From Saprospiraceae bacterium (GTDB lineage: Bacteria > Bacteroidota > Bacteroidia > Chitinophagales > Saprospiraceae), in NCBI GenBank assembly GCA_020630355.1, contig JAHDBO010000013.1, positions 10,437-16,574 on the forward strand: a DNA stretch of 6,138 bases, in the 5' to 3' direction. The number at the start of each line of letters is the position of its first letter. The first letter of the stretch is position 1. A program made the position numbers and the translations under genes. The notes below the pieces were generated by a model. The model was not told the origin of the DNA and ran no database searches. It saw only the letters and a program-made list of their open reading frames with translations. Shown piece by piece: positions 1 through 6,096 of this stretch.

Positions 1-186
1 GTAGTAAAAATCGTTGAAACGATTCATGTTCATTGATTGGATTACCCATCCTTAAAACGATGGGCTATATCGTATTTTATTTTAGACTGAAAAGCACTCT
101 CATAGTTTTGTTTTCACTAAAATGGAATGATGCCTTTTGGTCAGAAACGAGTTCACTGTTCTTGATATCCTCTGCCAAATCAGCGC
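1..186 (-). other. Spacer downstream of gldF, with a possible start of the next gene at the window edge
   Basis: No complete gene is visible. Reading on the minus strand after the gldF stop, one frame stays open for about 36 codons (roughly ADLAEDIKNSEL... to a stop near 80) and looks protein-like, but it has no ATG at its beginning and its first part overlaps the gldF 3' end. Near the edge, two ATGs could open a gene that runs out of the window: one at 33 (reads MNMNRFNDFYY) and one at 49 (reads MGNPINEHESFQRF), in different frames. In Flavobacterium gldF is followed closely by gldG, so gldG is the expected neighbour. The visible residues are too few to identify it, and the gap of about 140-155 nt is longer than the 7 nt between gldA and gldF. 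I infer only that a further minus-strand gene may begin here. Confidence 0.3.
45..64 (-). repeat. Small hairpin in the gldF-downstream spacer
   Basis: CCCATC (45-50) and GATGGG (59-64) are a perfect 6-bp inverted repeat with an 8-nt loop, extendable by one G-T pair. On the minus strand it lies about 120 nt after the gldF stop and about 12 nt before the ATG at 33; the alternative ATG at 49 lies inside it. No T-tract follows on the minus strand, so it does not resemble an intrinsic terminator. It could be a leader hairpin of the next gene, an mRNA 3'-end stabiliser, or chance. Confidence 0.3.
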
Positions 187-912
187 TTATTTTTTCCGTA
201 AGGAAAAAACCGTCAATCCCAGAAACAAGGCAATAACTGAGAGAAAATAAACTAAATCCCTAGTGTCCACTAGTCCCCTGCCGATAGACTGAAAGTGATA
301 GTCCATCCCAAGCATCTGGACAAAATTGTCCCAAACACCATAGAAAGTTGGCAGTTTACTGATATAATAAAAACCAAAAAACAGGAGAAAACAAATAAAT
401 GCCCCTAGCAAAAATGCCACAATCTGATTGCTGGTCATCGCAGAGGCAAAAAGCCCTATGGATACAAAGCTTGCGCCCAGTAGGATTAATCCTATATAAG
501 AACCAAGAATAGCTCCTGAATCTACATTGCCAATGGGATTACCCAATTGATAGATAGAGTAATAATAAATGAGCGTTGGTAAAATCGCAAAGACCACCAA
601 GGTCGTGCTTGCCAAAAATTTCCCTAACACTAAATCCATTTTGCGGAGCGGTTTGGTATTCAACCACTCCAAAGTGCCGGCTTGAAGTTCTTCCGCAAAG
701 GAGCGCATTGTTATAGCAGGAATCAAAAAAATAAAGACCATGGGCGCAATGGCAAATAATTGGTCGAGGGTCGCATAACCATAGTCCAGTACGGCATATT
801 CTGGAAAAATCCAGATAAACAAGCCAAGGGTCAATAAAAACAAGCCAATGACCATATACCCAATCAAGGAGGCAAAAAAAGCGTTGAGTTCTTTGAAATA
901 TATAGGGCGCAT
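187..912 (-). CDS. gldF: GldF, ABC-2 type permease subunit of the gliding motility-associated transporter
   Basis: This 241-residue integral membrane protein is the permease partner of GldA in the inner membrane. In Flavobacterium johnsoniae GldA, GldF and GldG are needed for gliding; the transported substrate is not established. About six hydrophobic segments are visible, near residues 17-36, 50-68, 98-118, 133-157, 163-184 and 218-237, which is the ABC-2 layout. The cytoplasmic stretch after the second segment carries the family's coupling motif: MRSFAEE at 69-75, then GTLEWLNTKPL at 79-89. NQIVAF at 162-167 also matches my recollection of GldF proteins. The length is normal for the family. 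The start codon lies 7 nt after the gldA stop, so the two genes are very probably co-transcribed and translationally linked. The mRNA has no Shine-Dalgarno sequence before the start, as is common in Bacteroidota. No key motif is missing. Another ABC-2 permease of the NosY type is the alternative, but the sequence fits GldF better. Confidence 0.93.
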   Translation of the reverse strand: MRPIYFKELNAFFASLIGYMVIGLFLLTLGLFIWIFPEYAVLDYGYATLDQLFAIAPMVFIFLIPAITMRSFAEELQAGTLEWLNTKPLRKMDLVLGKFLASTTLVVFAILPTLIYYYSIYQLGNPIGNVDSGAILGSYIGLILLGASFVSIGLFASAMTSNQIVAFLLGAFICFLLFFGFYYISKLPTFYGVWDNFVQMLGMDYHFQSIGRGLVDTRDLVYFLSVIALFLGLTVFSLRKK

Positions 913-919
913 AGGAGGA

Positions 920-1828
920 TTAATTTTGAGTCAATTGTTGGAAAATGGATTCAACACTTTGTTTTTCTTGATGCATTTCGAGTAGTGTCCAGTTGTTCCG
1001 AACCACTGCCTCAAAAATACTAGGTCGGATATCGTCACTACCATCAGCTATTATCTTAACTCGATTTCCCCCTTGCGGCAATACTTTTTGTACCCCAGCT
1101 ATCTTTTCGAGTATACTAGTCTCCAAATTCCCAAGACACTCCAATTGAATCAATTGTTGCCCCGATACTCTAGCAGATAGTTGCTCCATCGACTCGTTCG
1201 CCACGAGCTTTCCTCTGTTGATAATGACCACCCTATCGCAGACCGCTTGGACTTCTTGCATAATATGACTAGAAAAAACAACCGTTTTGTCTTTTCCAAG
1301 GTCTTGAATGAGATGACGGATTTCTAGCAATTGGTTCGGGTCTAGTCCGTTTGTAGGCTCATCCAAAATCAGAACTTCGGGATTGTGAATCATGGCTTGA
1401 GCCAGGCCAACCCGCTGACGATAACCTTTTGAAAGCGTACCGATTAGCTTGTGCTGTTCCCGTTCCAAGCCTGTTTTTTCAATCATCTCCCCTACCTTTT
1501 CTTTCCTGTTTTTGAGCCGATGCAAATCAGCTACAAAACCAAGGTATTCCTTGACGTACATATCTTTATACAAGGGATTATGCTCTGGCAAATAACCTAC
1601 TCGCTTCCGCACCTCTACGGGGTTTTGCTTTGTATCAAAACCACAAACTTTAGCGACTCCTTCAGTTGCTTCTAGAAAACAAGCAATCACCTTCATCGTG
1701 GTAGATTTGCCCGCGCCATTAGGGCCTAAAAAACCAAGAATTTCCCCAGGTTTTGCCTCAAAGGAGATATCATCAACTGCTTTTTGAGCTCCGAAAGTTT
1801 TGGTCAACTGTTCAATTTGAATGGACAT
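920..1828 (-). CDS. gldA: GldA, ATP-binding subunit of the gliding motility-associated ABC transporter
   Basis: This 302-residue cytoplasmic ATPase should energise the GldF permease encoded directly downstream. All nucleotide-binding motifs are intact: Walker A GPNGAGKST at 35-43, the Q-loop region as GYLPE at 78-82, the ABC signature LSKGYRQR at 132-139, Walker B LILDEP at 153-158 with catalytic E157, the D-loop GLDP at 161-164, and the switch histidine H188 in FSSH. YLPE in place of a glutamine Q-loop is usual in this NatA/CcmA-like group. A C-terminal domain of roughly 90 residues follows the ATPase core, giving the family's usual length of about 300. I chose the ATG at 1828 because the conserved fold begins there (MSIQIEQLTKTFG). 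The frame is open to an ATG at 1906, but those 26 extra residues do not resemble the family. It is the first gene of the gldA-gldF operon, and its promoter should lie in the divergent spacer. Confidence 0.95.
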   Translation of the reverse strand: MSIQIEQLTKTFGAQKAVDDISFEAKPGEILGFLGPNGAGKSTTMKVIACFLEATEGVAKVCGFDTKQNPVEVRKRVGYLPEHNPLYKDMYVKEYLGFVADLHRLKNRKEKVGEMIEKTGLEREQHKLIGTLSKGYRQRVGLAQAMIHNPEVLILDEPTNGLDPNQLLEIRHLIQDLGKDKTVVFSSHIMQEVQAVCDRVVIINRGKLVANESMEQLSARVSGQQLIQLECLGNLETSILEKIAGVQKVLPQGGNRVKIIADGSDDIRPSIFEAVVRNNWTLLEMHQEKQSVESIFQQLTQN

Positions 1829-2045
1829 GCAATTTGTGTTTTGTAGCTTGTAAATGTAGAACGTTTGAACGAAAGAAACTATTTTATGGATTGGTTTTAG
1901 TTCCATGGAAGATGGGCGTTCCCTAACAAAAAGTTAAACACCTTTAAATCAGCGTTAATTATGTCCGCTTCCGAACAATTGAGCGTCCTAAAGAAAACAT
2001 ACGTTCCAAAAAAGGGGTTCTATTGGTGTCAAAACATTTAATTAC
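1829..2045. promoter_or_regulatory. Divergent intergenic region between gldA and the DUF547 gene
   Basis: This 217-nt spacer must hold promoters for both directions. Compared with the Bacteroidota consensus (TTTG about 19 nt before TAnnTTTG), only weak matches are seen. Towards gldA, TACATTTA (1858 to 1851, minus strand) matches the -7 element except for its last base and would leave a leader of about 20 nt, but there is no good -33 box. Towards the DUF547 gene, ATTG (1978-1981) and TACGTTCC (2000-2007) are spaced by 18 nt, with two mismatches in the -7 box. No palindromic operator, riboswitch-like fold or small gene stands out. The presence of promoters is inferred from gene orientation; the exact sites are uncertain. 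Confidence 0.4.
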
Positions 2046-2744
2046 ATGAAAAAATTCATCGGAATATCCTTCTTTTTATTTAGTGTGTTGTTTATCCATG
2101 CTCAAAATATACACGCTCCTTTTGATACCTTATTGAAAAAATATGTTTCCCCTTCAGGAAAGGTAAACTATAAAGCATTCAAACAAGACCATCAAGTACT
2201 GAAGGATTATTTGAAAACGCTAGCCGATAAAAAGCCTAGTGCAAAGGCTTCCCGAAATGCCCAGATGGCGTACTGGATCAATTTATACAATGCGGCGACC
2301 ATTGATTTGATTTTGAACAATTACCCTATTAAAAGTATTATAAACTTGGATGGAGGCAAGACTTGGGATGTGAAAAGGGTACAAGTAGGCAACAAAAAAG
2401 TCAGTCTCAACTATATCGAAAACGATTTATTGAGACCTACGTACAAAGACGCAAGAATACACTTTGCTGTGAATTGTGCGGCAAAGTCCTGTCCCCCCCT
2501 CCTGAACGAAGCATGGACGGCAAAGAACATAAATGGGTATTTCGAGCAGCAAGCAAAGGCATTTATCAACGATCCGAAATACAACAAAATCAGTCCGAAA
2601 GAAGTCCAAATTTCTAAGATTTTTGAATGGTATGCGGGTGATTTTGGCAACATAATCGACTATCTCAACAAATACTCAACCACGAAAATCAATCCAAATG
2701 CCAAAGTATCTTATTTAGAATACAATTGGCAGCTCAATCAGTAA
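2046..2744 (+). CDS. Secreted DUF547-family protein
   Basis: This 232-residue protein belongs to the DUF547 family (Pfam PF04784), which has no firmly assigned function. Residues 1-19 form a type I signal peptide: two lysines, a hydrophobic stretch, and a cleavage site after IHA with glutamine 20 at +1. There is no lipobox cysteine, so it should be released into the periplasm or beyond. The mature part is almost wholly DUF547. Family signatures visible in order are AYWINLYNA (75-83), the block IENDLLR (124-130), the hallmark RIHFAVNCAAKSCPPL (137-152) with H139, N143, C144 and C149, and IFEWYAGDF (192-200). It ends on YLEYNWQL, so there is no type IX C-terminal sorting domain. The conserved His/Asn/Cys cluster hints at a binding or catalytic site, but that is inference. 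It is probably monocistronic: a divergent spacer lies upstream and a strong terminator downstream. The start is the only sensible one, directly before the signal peptide. Confidence 0.93.
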   Translation: MKKFIGISFFLFSVLFIHAQNIHAPFDTLLKKYVSPSGKVNYKAFKQDHQVLKDYLKTLADKKPSAKASRNAQMAYWINLYNAATIDLILNNYPIKSIINLDGGKTWDVKRVQVGNKKVSLNYIENDLLRPTYKDARIHFAVNCAAKSCPPLLNEAWTAKNINGYFEQQAKAFINDPKYNKISPKEVQISKIFEWYAGDFGNIIDYLNKYSTTKINPNAKVSYLEYNWQLNQ

Positions 2745-2770
2745 TCAGAGAGGTTTTTTTAATAGTGTGA

Positions 2771-2796
2771 GGTATCCCAAAGGGATACCTTTTTTT
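2771..2796 (+). terminator. Intrinsic terminator after the DUF547 gene
   Basis: GGTATCCC (2771-2778) and GGGATACC (2782-2789) form a perfect 8-bp stem around an AAA loop, extended to 9 bp by A2770 pairing with T2790. A run of seven T follows immediately (2790-2796). It sits 26 nt after the stop codon. This is a textbook rho-independent terminator on the plus strand. No matching A-run precedes the stem, so it should work in one direction only and separate the DUF547 transcript from the PorP/SprF gene. Confidence 0.9.
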
Positions 2797-2826
2797 GTTT
2801 GTACAATTTTTTTCAGGATAAAACGC

Positions 2827-2834
2827 TAATTTTA
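2827..2834 (+). promoter_or_regulatory. Possible -7 promoter element of the PorP/SprF gene
   Basis: TAATTTTA matches the Bacteroidota -7 consensus TAnnTTTG at all fixed positions but the last. It lies 32 nt before the start codon and downstream of the terminator, where a new promoter is expected. The nearest TTTG (2798-2801) is 25 nt upstream, longer than the usual spacing of about 19, so the assignment is weak. Confidence 0.25.
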
Positions 2835-2866
2835 TAAGCCATAATTCAAAAATCTACTGATTCCTG

Positions 2867-3910
2867 ATGCGTTCAATCCTCCTTTTCATTTTTGTTCTTT
2901 TATTTTCAGTTCACCTGAAAGCTCAAGATGCGCATTTTTCACAGTTTTATGCTAATCCGCTTTACCTAAACCCTGCGATGACTGGTGTCTTCGAAGGGCA
3001 ATACCGCTTCAATGCCAATTACAGACAACAGTGGACTAAAGTGCTTGGCGATTTCCCCTTTAATACTTACGGTGCTAGTTTTGATTATCGATGGAATTTA
3101 TACGGAAATGATTATTTGGCCTTTGGGCTAAATGCGATACAGGATGAATCAGGGACAGCTTTTTTTCAACAGACAAAAGGCAATTTATCCCTAGCTTTCC
3201 ACAAACAACTTTCTGGAAATAGAACGGGGGATTATGCACAATACTTAATAGCTGGAGGGCAGATAGGCTATGTTCAAAATCGAATCAACTTTGATAGATT
3301 AAGCTATAGCGAACAATTCGACCAAGGGAATCAAGTCTTCAATCCAACCTCCCCTACTGGAGAACCGCTGCTGACCAATCGTATCAGTTTTCTAGATTTC
3401 AATGCTGGTTTACTATGGTATGCTCTTTTCGGAGAACAGTTCAATCTGTATGCAGGAGCAGCTTTAATGCATATCAACCAAGCCGATTACTCCTTCTTTG
3501 AAAGTGGGGAACAATTGCATAGAAGATATGTCGCCCATTTTGGTGGTGAAATAGGGCTAAGTCAATCAACCAGTCTTCTACCCGCTTATATATTCATGAA
3601 ACAAGCCTCCCATTTAGAGCATACAATCGGAGGGAATTTGAGGTTTTCCAACAATGGTGGTTATCGGGAGTTGGCACTGCGGATGGGACTCTGGTGGCGA
3701 GTGGTCAATGGGATTGAAAATAATTTCAACAGTGAGTCCATCATAGTCAGCACCATGTTTGAATGGAATAGATGGTTATTGGGTATCAGTTATGACTTCA
3801 ATAACTCTTCCTTACAATCTTCAACTAACAATGGTGCTCTAGAACTTTCCCTATCCTATCGGCATCCAGAAAAAAGACGCTACGGGAAGGTCAAGTGCCC
3901 TAAATTCTGA
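2867..3910 (+). CDS. PorP/SprF family type IX secretion-associated outer-membrane protein
   Basis: This 347-residue protein belongs to the PorP/SprF family (TIGR03519). These are predicted outer-membrane beta-barrels; SprF of Flavobacterium is needed to export the adhesin SprB, and PorP of Porphyromonas is part of the type IX secretion apparatus. A type I signal peptide covers residues 1-19, with cleavage after LKA and glutamine at +1. The family hallmark follows at once: QDAHFSQFYANPLYLNPAMTG (20-40), then FNANYRQQW (48-56). The rest alternates aromatic and polar residues as barrel strands do. The C-terminus has the typical family ending, ELSLSYRHP (326-334) then CPKF. Length is normal and nothing is broken. 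Genomes in this phylum carry many paralogues, often beside a large adhesin with a gliding-type C-terminal domain. No such partner lies on either side here, so its client cannot be named. It follows a strong terminator, so it is probably transcribed on its own. Confidence 0.95.
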   Translation: MRSILLFIFVLLFSVHLKAQDAHFSQFYANPLYLNPAMTGVFEGQYRFNANYRQQWTKVLGDFPFNTYGASFDYRWNLYGNDYLAFGLNAIQDESGTAFFQQTKGNLSLAFHKQLSGNRTGDYAQYLIAGGQIGYVQNRINFDRLSYSEQFDQGNQVFNPTSPTGEPLLTNRISFLDFNAGLLWYALFGEQFNLYAGAALMHINQADYSFFESGEQLHRRYVAHFGGEIGLSQSTSLLPAYIFMKQASHLEHTIGGNLRFSNNGGYRELALRMGLWWRVVNGIENNFNSESIIVSTMFEWNRWLLGISYDFNNSSLQSSTNNGALELSLSYRHPEKRRYGKVKCPKF

Positions 3911-4137
3911 CCATTGTGATTAAATTATCACTAATCCTTCCCCGTATTTAAAATATAAATTCTATTTTGGTCACTCCAATGATATAAACACCATTTAAAG
4001 CTGCTCAGTAATAAAGTATAAGTATTTATGAATGTTTTTTACGGTCCAGAAAACTCGGTAGCCATTCTTGATCAACTCTTTAGATAAAATACACTTGTCA
4101 TTAATTTAGTGGAGCCGAACAGGCTGATCCCCCGAAG
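3911..4137 (+). other. Non-coding spacer between the PorP/SprF gene and the histidine kinase gene
   Basis: These 227 nt are AT-rich and contain no convincing open frame. GTGAT (3916-3920) and ATCAC (3927-3931) form a 5-bp hairpin just after the PorP/SprF stop, but no T-run follows, so termination here is uncertain. TTGG/CCAA around 3967-3980 is an even weaker stem. The only element I would defend is the promoter candidate at the 3' end, listed separately. Confidence 0.5.
4079..4109 (+). promoter_or_regulatory. Candidate Bacteroidota-type promoter for the histidine kinase gene
   Basis: TTTA (4079-4082) and TAATTTAG (4102-4109) are separated by 19 nt. Each differs by one base from the consensus TTTG and TAnnTTTG of the phylum's primary sigma factor. 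Transcription would begin near 4115, giving a leader of about 22 nt before the ATG at 4138. The spacing fit makes this the best promoter candidate in the window, but it rests on short motifs in AT-rich DNA. The TAA at 4102-4104 is also in frame with the kinase and blocks any longer start. Confidence 0.35.
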
Positions 4138-5850
4138 ATGAACTTAAATAAAACACAAAAAAAACAAATAAAGGGAAATTTCTACCACCTGATTGACCAA
4201 TACCCAAAGCTCAAAAAGTTAACGGAACTATTAGAGCAATTGGAAGGGGTTGGAAACCAAGAAATGATTTCGCAATGCAATGACGAAATCGGAGAAAGCT
4301 TGTTTGGTTTCGGGGAATTTGATGCGGCACTATCTCATTTCAAAGAACAGCAGTCTTCATATCAAGCTAAAGACGATATAGAAAAGGATTATTATTTCCG
4401 TATAAAAATTGCTAAAACACTATTTCAAAAGGGTTTCACAGAAGCTGCGCTAGACAAGCTCTTCGAGGTTCTAGCATTCAACTCTGAAGAATTGAATGCT
4501 TATGCTCACAACTACTTGGCATTGATTTGCATCAATCAAGGAGAAATGATCAAAGGGGAGTCCTATCTCCTTCGTTCAATTGAAGTTCATACACGTTTCG
4601 CCAAAAAAGAAAGACTTTCGGAAAATAAAATTGTACGAGGGAAATATCACCAAATAGAAGGGGATTATGTTAGAGCTCTACAGTATTTTAACGAATCCCT
4701 CCTTTTAAGTCGTTCGGTTGAGAACAGCTATTTAGAATCCTATCTTTTGATGTCTTGTGCGGAGCTTTTCATGGAAATCAATCATTTCAAAGAAGCAACA
4801 AGAATATATAGAGACGCCTTTCATATCGCAGATAAAGAGCAGTATACTTTCATATATATAAAATCAAGAATTGGCTTTGGGGAAAGTCTAATGAAGGATG
4901 GGAACACATTTTTAGCCCAGCAGATATTAAAAGAAACTACAAGTTTATCCAAAGATAAGAAATACCACAATCTCCAATTACAATCTTTAGAAGGCCTTCA
5001 GGCTTGTTATCGAAAAGAAGGCCTAATAAAGCAATCTAAAGAAAACCATAGGCTAATCGAAGCTTTAATGCTCAAAATTAAATTTGAAAAAGAAAGTGTC
5101 GTTGTAGATATTATAGAAGAAAAAGAAAAAGAGTTAAAGGCTTTACTTGTCAAACAAAGAGCACTTGTTGAGCAGCAAAAAGACATGGATCAATTGCGAT
5201 ATGTGCTGGCTCACGACCTGAAAGAGCCCCTGCGCAACATCGGGAATTACGCTGGGCTAATCCGAAAAAGATATAAAGATGCGATAGGTCAGGATGGTGC
5301 TGATTATGTCGATATTATTAATCAAGCAACTAAGAAACTGGACAACTTGATGACAGGTTTGCTTTCTTATTTGACGGTAGGTGTACTTGAAGTCAATTTT
5401 GAGCAATTAAATACCAATACCTTGTTGTTTGATGCCATTAGGGGTATTGAAAATTTAATAGGGAAAAGTCAGGCCAATATTGAGTTAAACGCTCCTGAAT
5501 ACATTTATGCCGATGCAAGCAGCATAAAAGAAGTCTTTTCAGAATTGCTATTAAATAGTATCAAGTTTGCTAAAAAAGATGTCCCCCCAATTATCAAAAT
5601 CAATTTTGAAACCACCAAAGAAAAAACAATTTTCAAAATCGAGGACAATGGTATCGGCATAGAAAATGCGTACTTGGAAAAAATCAAAAAACTCTTCTAT
5701 CGGTTGGACAGGACATCGGATGATTCCTCAATAGGTTTAGGCTTGGCAAAGTGTAAAAAAATCATACAACTTCATGGGGGCACTATCGATATACAATCAG
5801 AATACCGTGAAGGGACGACGGTTGTTTTTTCTTTAAACAACTATAAATAG
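4138..5850 (+). CDS. Cytoplasmic TPR-containing sensor histidine kinase
   Basis: This 570-residue protein should autophosphorylate on histidine and pass the phosphate to a response regulator not encoded in this window. Residues about 44-310 are helical with degenerate TPR-like repeats; recognisable units begin near 44, 85, 121, 163, 199, 240 and 279, for example GEFDAALSHFKE (59-70) and GDYVRALQYFNESL (175-188). A charged coiled-coil linker follows (about 315-355). The HisKA domain has its phospho-acceptor H359 in HDLKEPLRNIGNY, a form resembling phytochrome-like kinases. The ATPase domain has the N-box with N473, the G1 box DNGIGIE (503-509), an F-box at LFYRL (519-523) and the G2 box IGLGLA (532-537), ending with LHGGTIDIQSE. 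All catalytic motifs are present. There is no signal peptide or membrane segment, so TPR sensing should be cytoplasmic, perhaps by protein binding. No receiver domain is fused. The start is fixed by an in-frame stop at 4102 with no other ATG between. Confidence 0.95.
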   Translation: MNLNKTQKKQIKGNFYHLIDQYPKLKKLTELLEQLEGVGNQEMISQCNDEIGESLFGFGEFDAALSHFKEQQSSYQAKDDIEKDYYFRIKIAKTLFQKGFTEAALDKLFEVLAFNSEELNAYAHNYLALICINQGEMIKGESYLLRSIEVHTRFAKKERLSENKIVRGKYHQIEGDYVRALQYFNESLLLSRSVENSYLESYLLMSCAELFMEINHFKEATRIYRDAFHIADKEQYTFIYIKSRIGFGESLMKDGNTFLAQQILKETTSLSKDKKYHNLQLQSLEGLQACYRKEGLIKQSKENHRLIEALMLKIKFEKESVVVDIIEEKEKELKALLVKQRALVEQQKDMDQLRYVLAHDLKEPLRNIGNYAGLIRKRYKDAIGQDGADYVDIINQATKKLDNLMTGLLSYLTVGVLEVNFEQLNTNTLLFDAIRGIENLIGKSQANIELNAPEYIYADASSIKEVFSELLLNSIKFAKKDVPPIIKINFETTKEKTIFKIEDNGIGIENAYLEKIKKLFYRLDRTSDDSSIGLGLAKCKKIIQLHGGTIDIQSEYREGTTVVFSLNNYK

Positions 5851-5865
5851 TAGACATTAGACTTG

Positions 5866-5986
5866 ATTCTGAATGAAAAATTTTGTCCAAAAGGAATCCC
5901 ATTGGAAATGACCCAGAACTCTTGGAGTTACTAGGTTTTAAAAACCAGCTTGCTCAGGCAGGCTCACATACAAAATCATTCAGAAT
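5866..5986. repeat. Inverted-repeat element with internal hairpins, after the kinase gene
   Basis: ATTCTGAATGA (5866-5876) and TCATTCAGAAT (5976-5986) are perfect 11-bp inverted repeats 99 nt apart, beginning 16 nt after the kinase stop. Between them lie several smaller stems on the plus strand: TCCAA/TTGGA (5886-5890 with 5902-5906), AACTC/GAGTT with a TTG loop (5917-5929), GGTTT/AAACC with a TAA loop (5934-5946), and AGCTTGC/GCAGGCT with a TCAG loop and one G-T pair (5947-5964). No coding frame is seen. It could be a small MITE-like repeat, a structured 3' end or RNA, or coincidence in AT-rich DNA. It lacks tRNA features and a terminator T-run directly after a strong stem. Confidence 0.4.
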
Positions 5987-5998
5987 AATCACTATTTT

Positions 5999-6096
5999 TC
6001 GATTTTAGATTTTCGATTTTGGTAAAAACAGTAGGCTATAAAAGAATGATTTTCAATCTAATATCTAAAGACTAATTACTAATATCTGATTTTAGA
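5999..6096. repeat. AT-rich spacer with short direct repeats
   Basis: TCGATTTT occurs at 5999-6006 and 6013-6020 (14-bp period). CTAATATCT occurs at 6058-6066 and 6079-6087 (21-bp period). GATTTTAGA occurs at 6001-6009 and 6088-6096. GAATGATTTT at 6044-6053 is the inverse of AAAATCATTC at 5972-5981. There is no open frame of note. The texture resembles the low-complexity intergenic repeats of some Bacteroidota genomes, but copies elsewhere cannot be checked from this window. The stretch continues without a gene to the window end at 6138. Confidence 0.4.

Noticed and set aside
33..236. 67-codon plus-strand open frame overlapping the gldF 3' end
   Set aside because: It begins with TTG, has no promoter or recognisable domain, and runs antisense to the end of gldF; treated as a shadow.
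913..918. AGGAGG right at the gldF start
   Set aside because: It is on the plus strand. The gldF mRNA reads CCTCCT there, so it is not a ribosome binding site for gldF, and no plus-strand gene starts after it.
1451..1675. 74-codon plus-strand open frame inside gldA
   Set aside because: It is entirely antisense to conserved GldA coding sequence and has no recognisable features.
1829..1906. 26-residue N-terminal extension of GldA from the ATG at 1906
   Set aside because: The residues do not resemble the ABC family, and the conserved fold begins exactly at the ATG at 1828, which gives the usual family length.
2363..2653. Open frames of 60-84 codons on both strands inside the DUF547 gene
   Set aside because: They overlap the conserved DUF547 core in other frames and have no independent support.
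3916..3931. Terminator after the PorP/SprF gene
   Set aside because: The stem is only 5 bp (GTGAT/ATCAC), AT-rich in the loop, and not followed by a T-run.
5505..5687. 60-codon minus-strand open frame within the kinase ATPase domain
   Set aside because: It is antisense to the N-box and G1 box region; the hydrophobic look comes from reading lysine/glutamate-rich codons backwards.
5866..5986. tRNA or rho-independent terminator as the explanation of the repeat element
   Set aside because: There is no GGTTCGAATCC-like T-arm or acceptor/anticodon arrangement, and the strong stems are not directly followed by a T-run; TATTTTTC comes only at 5993-6000.
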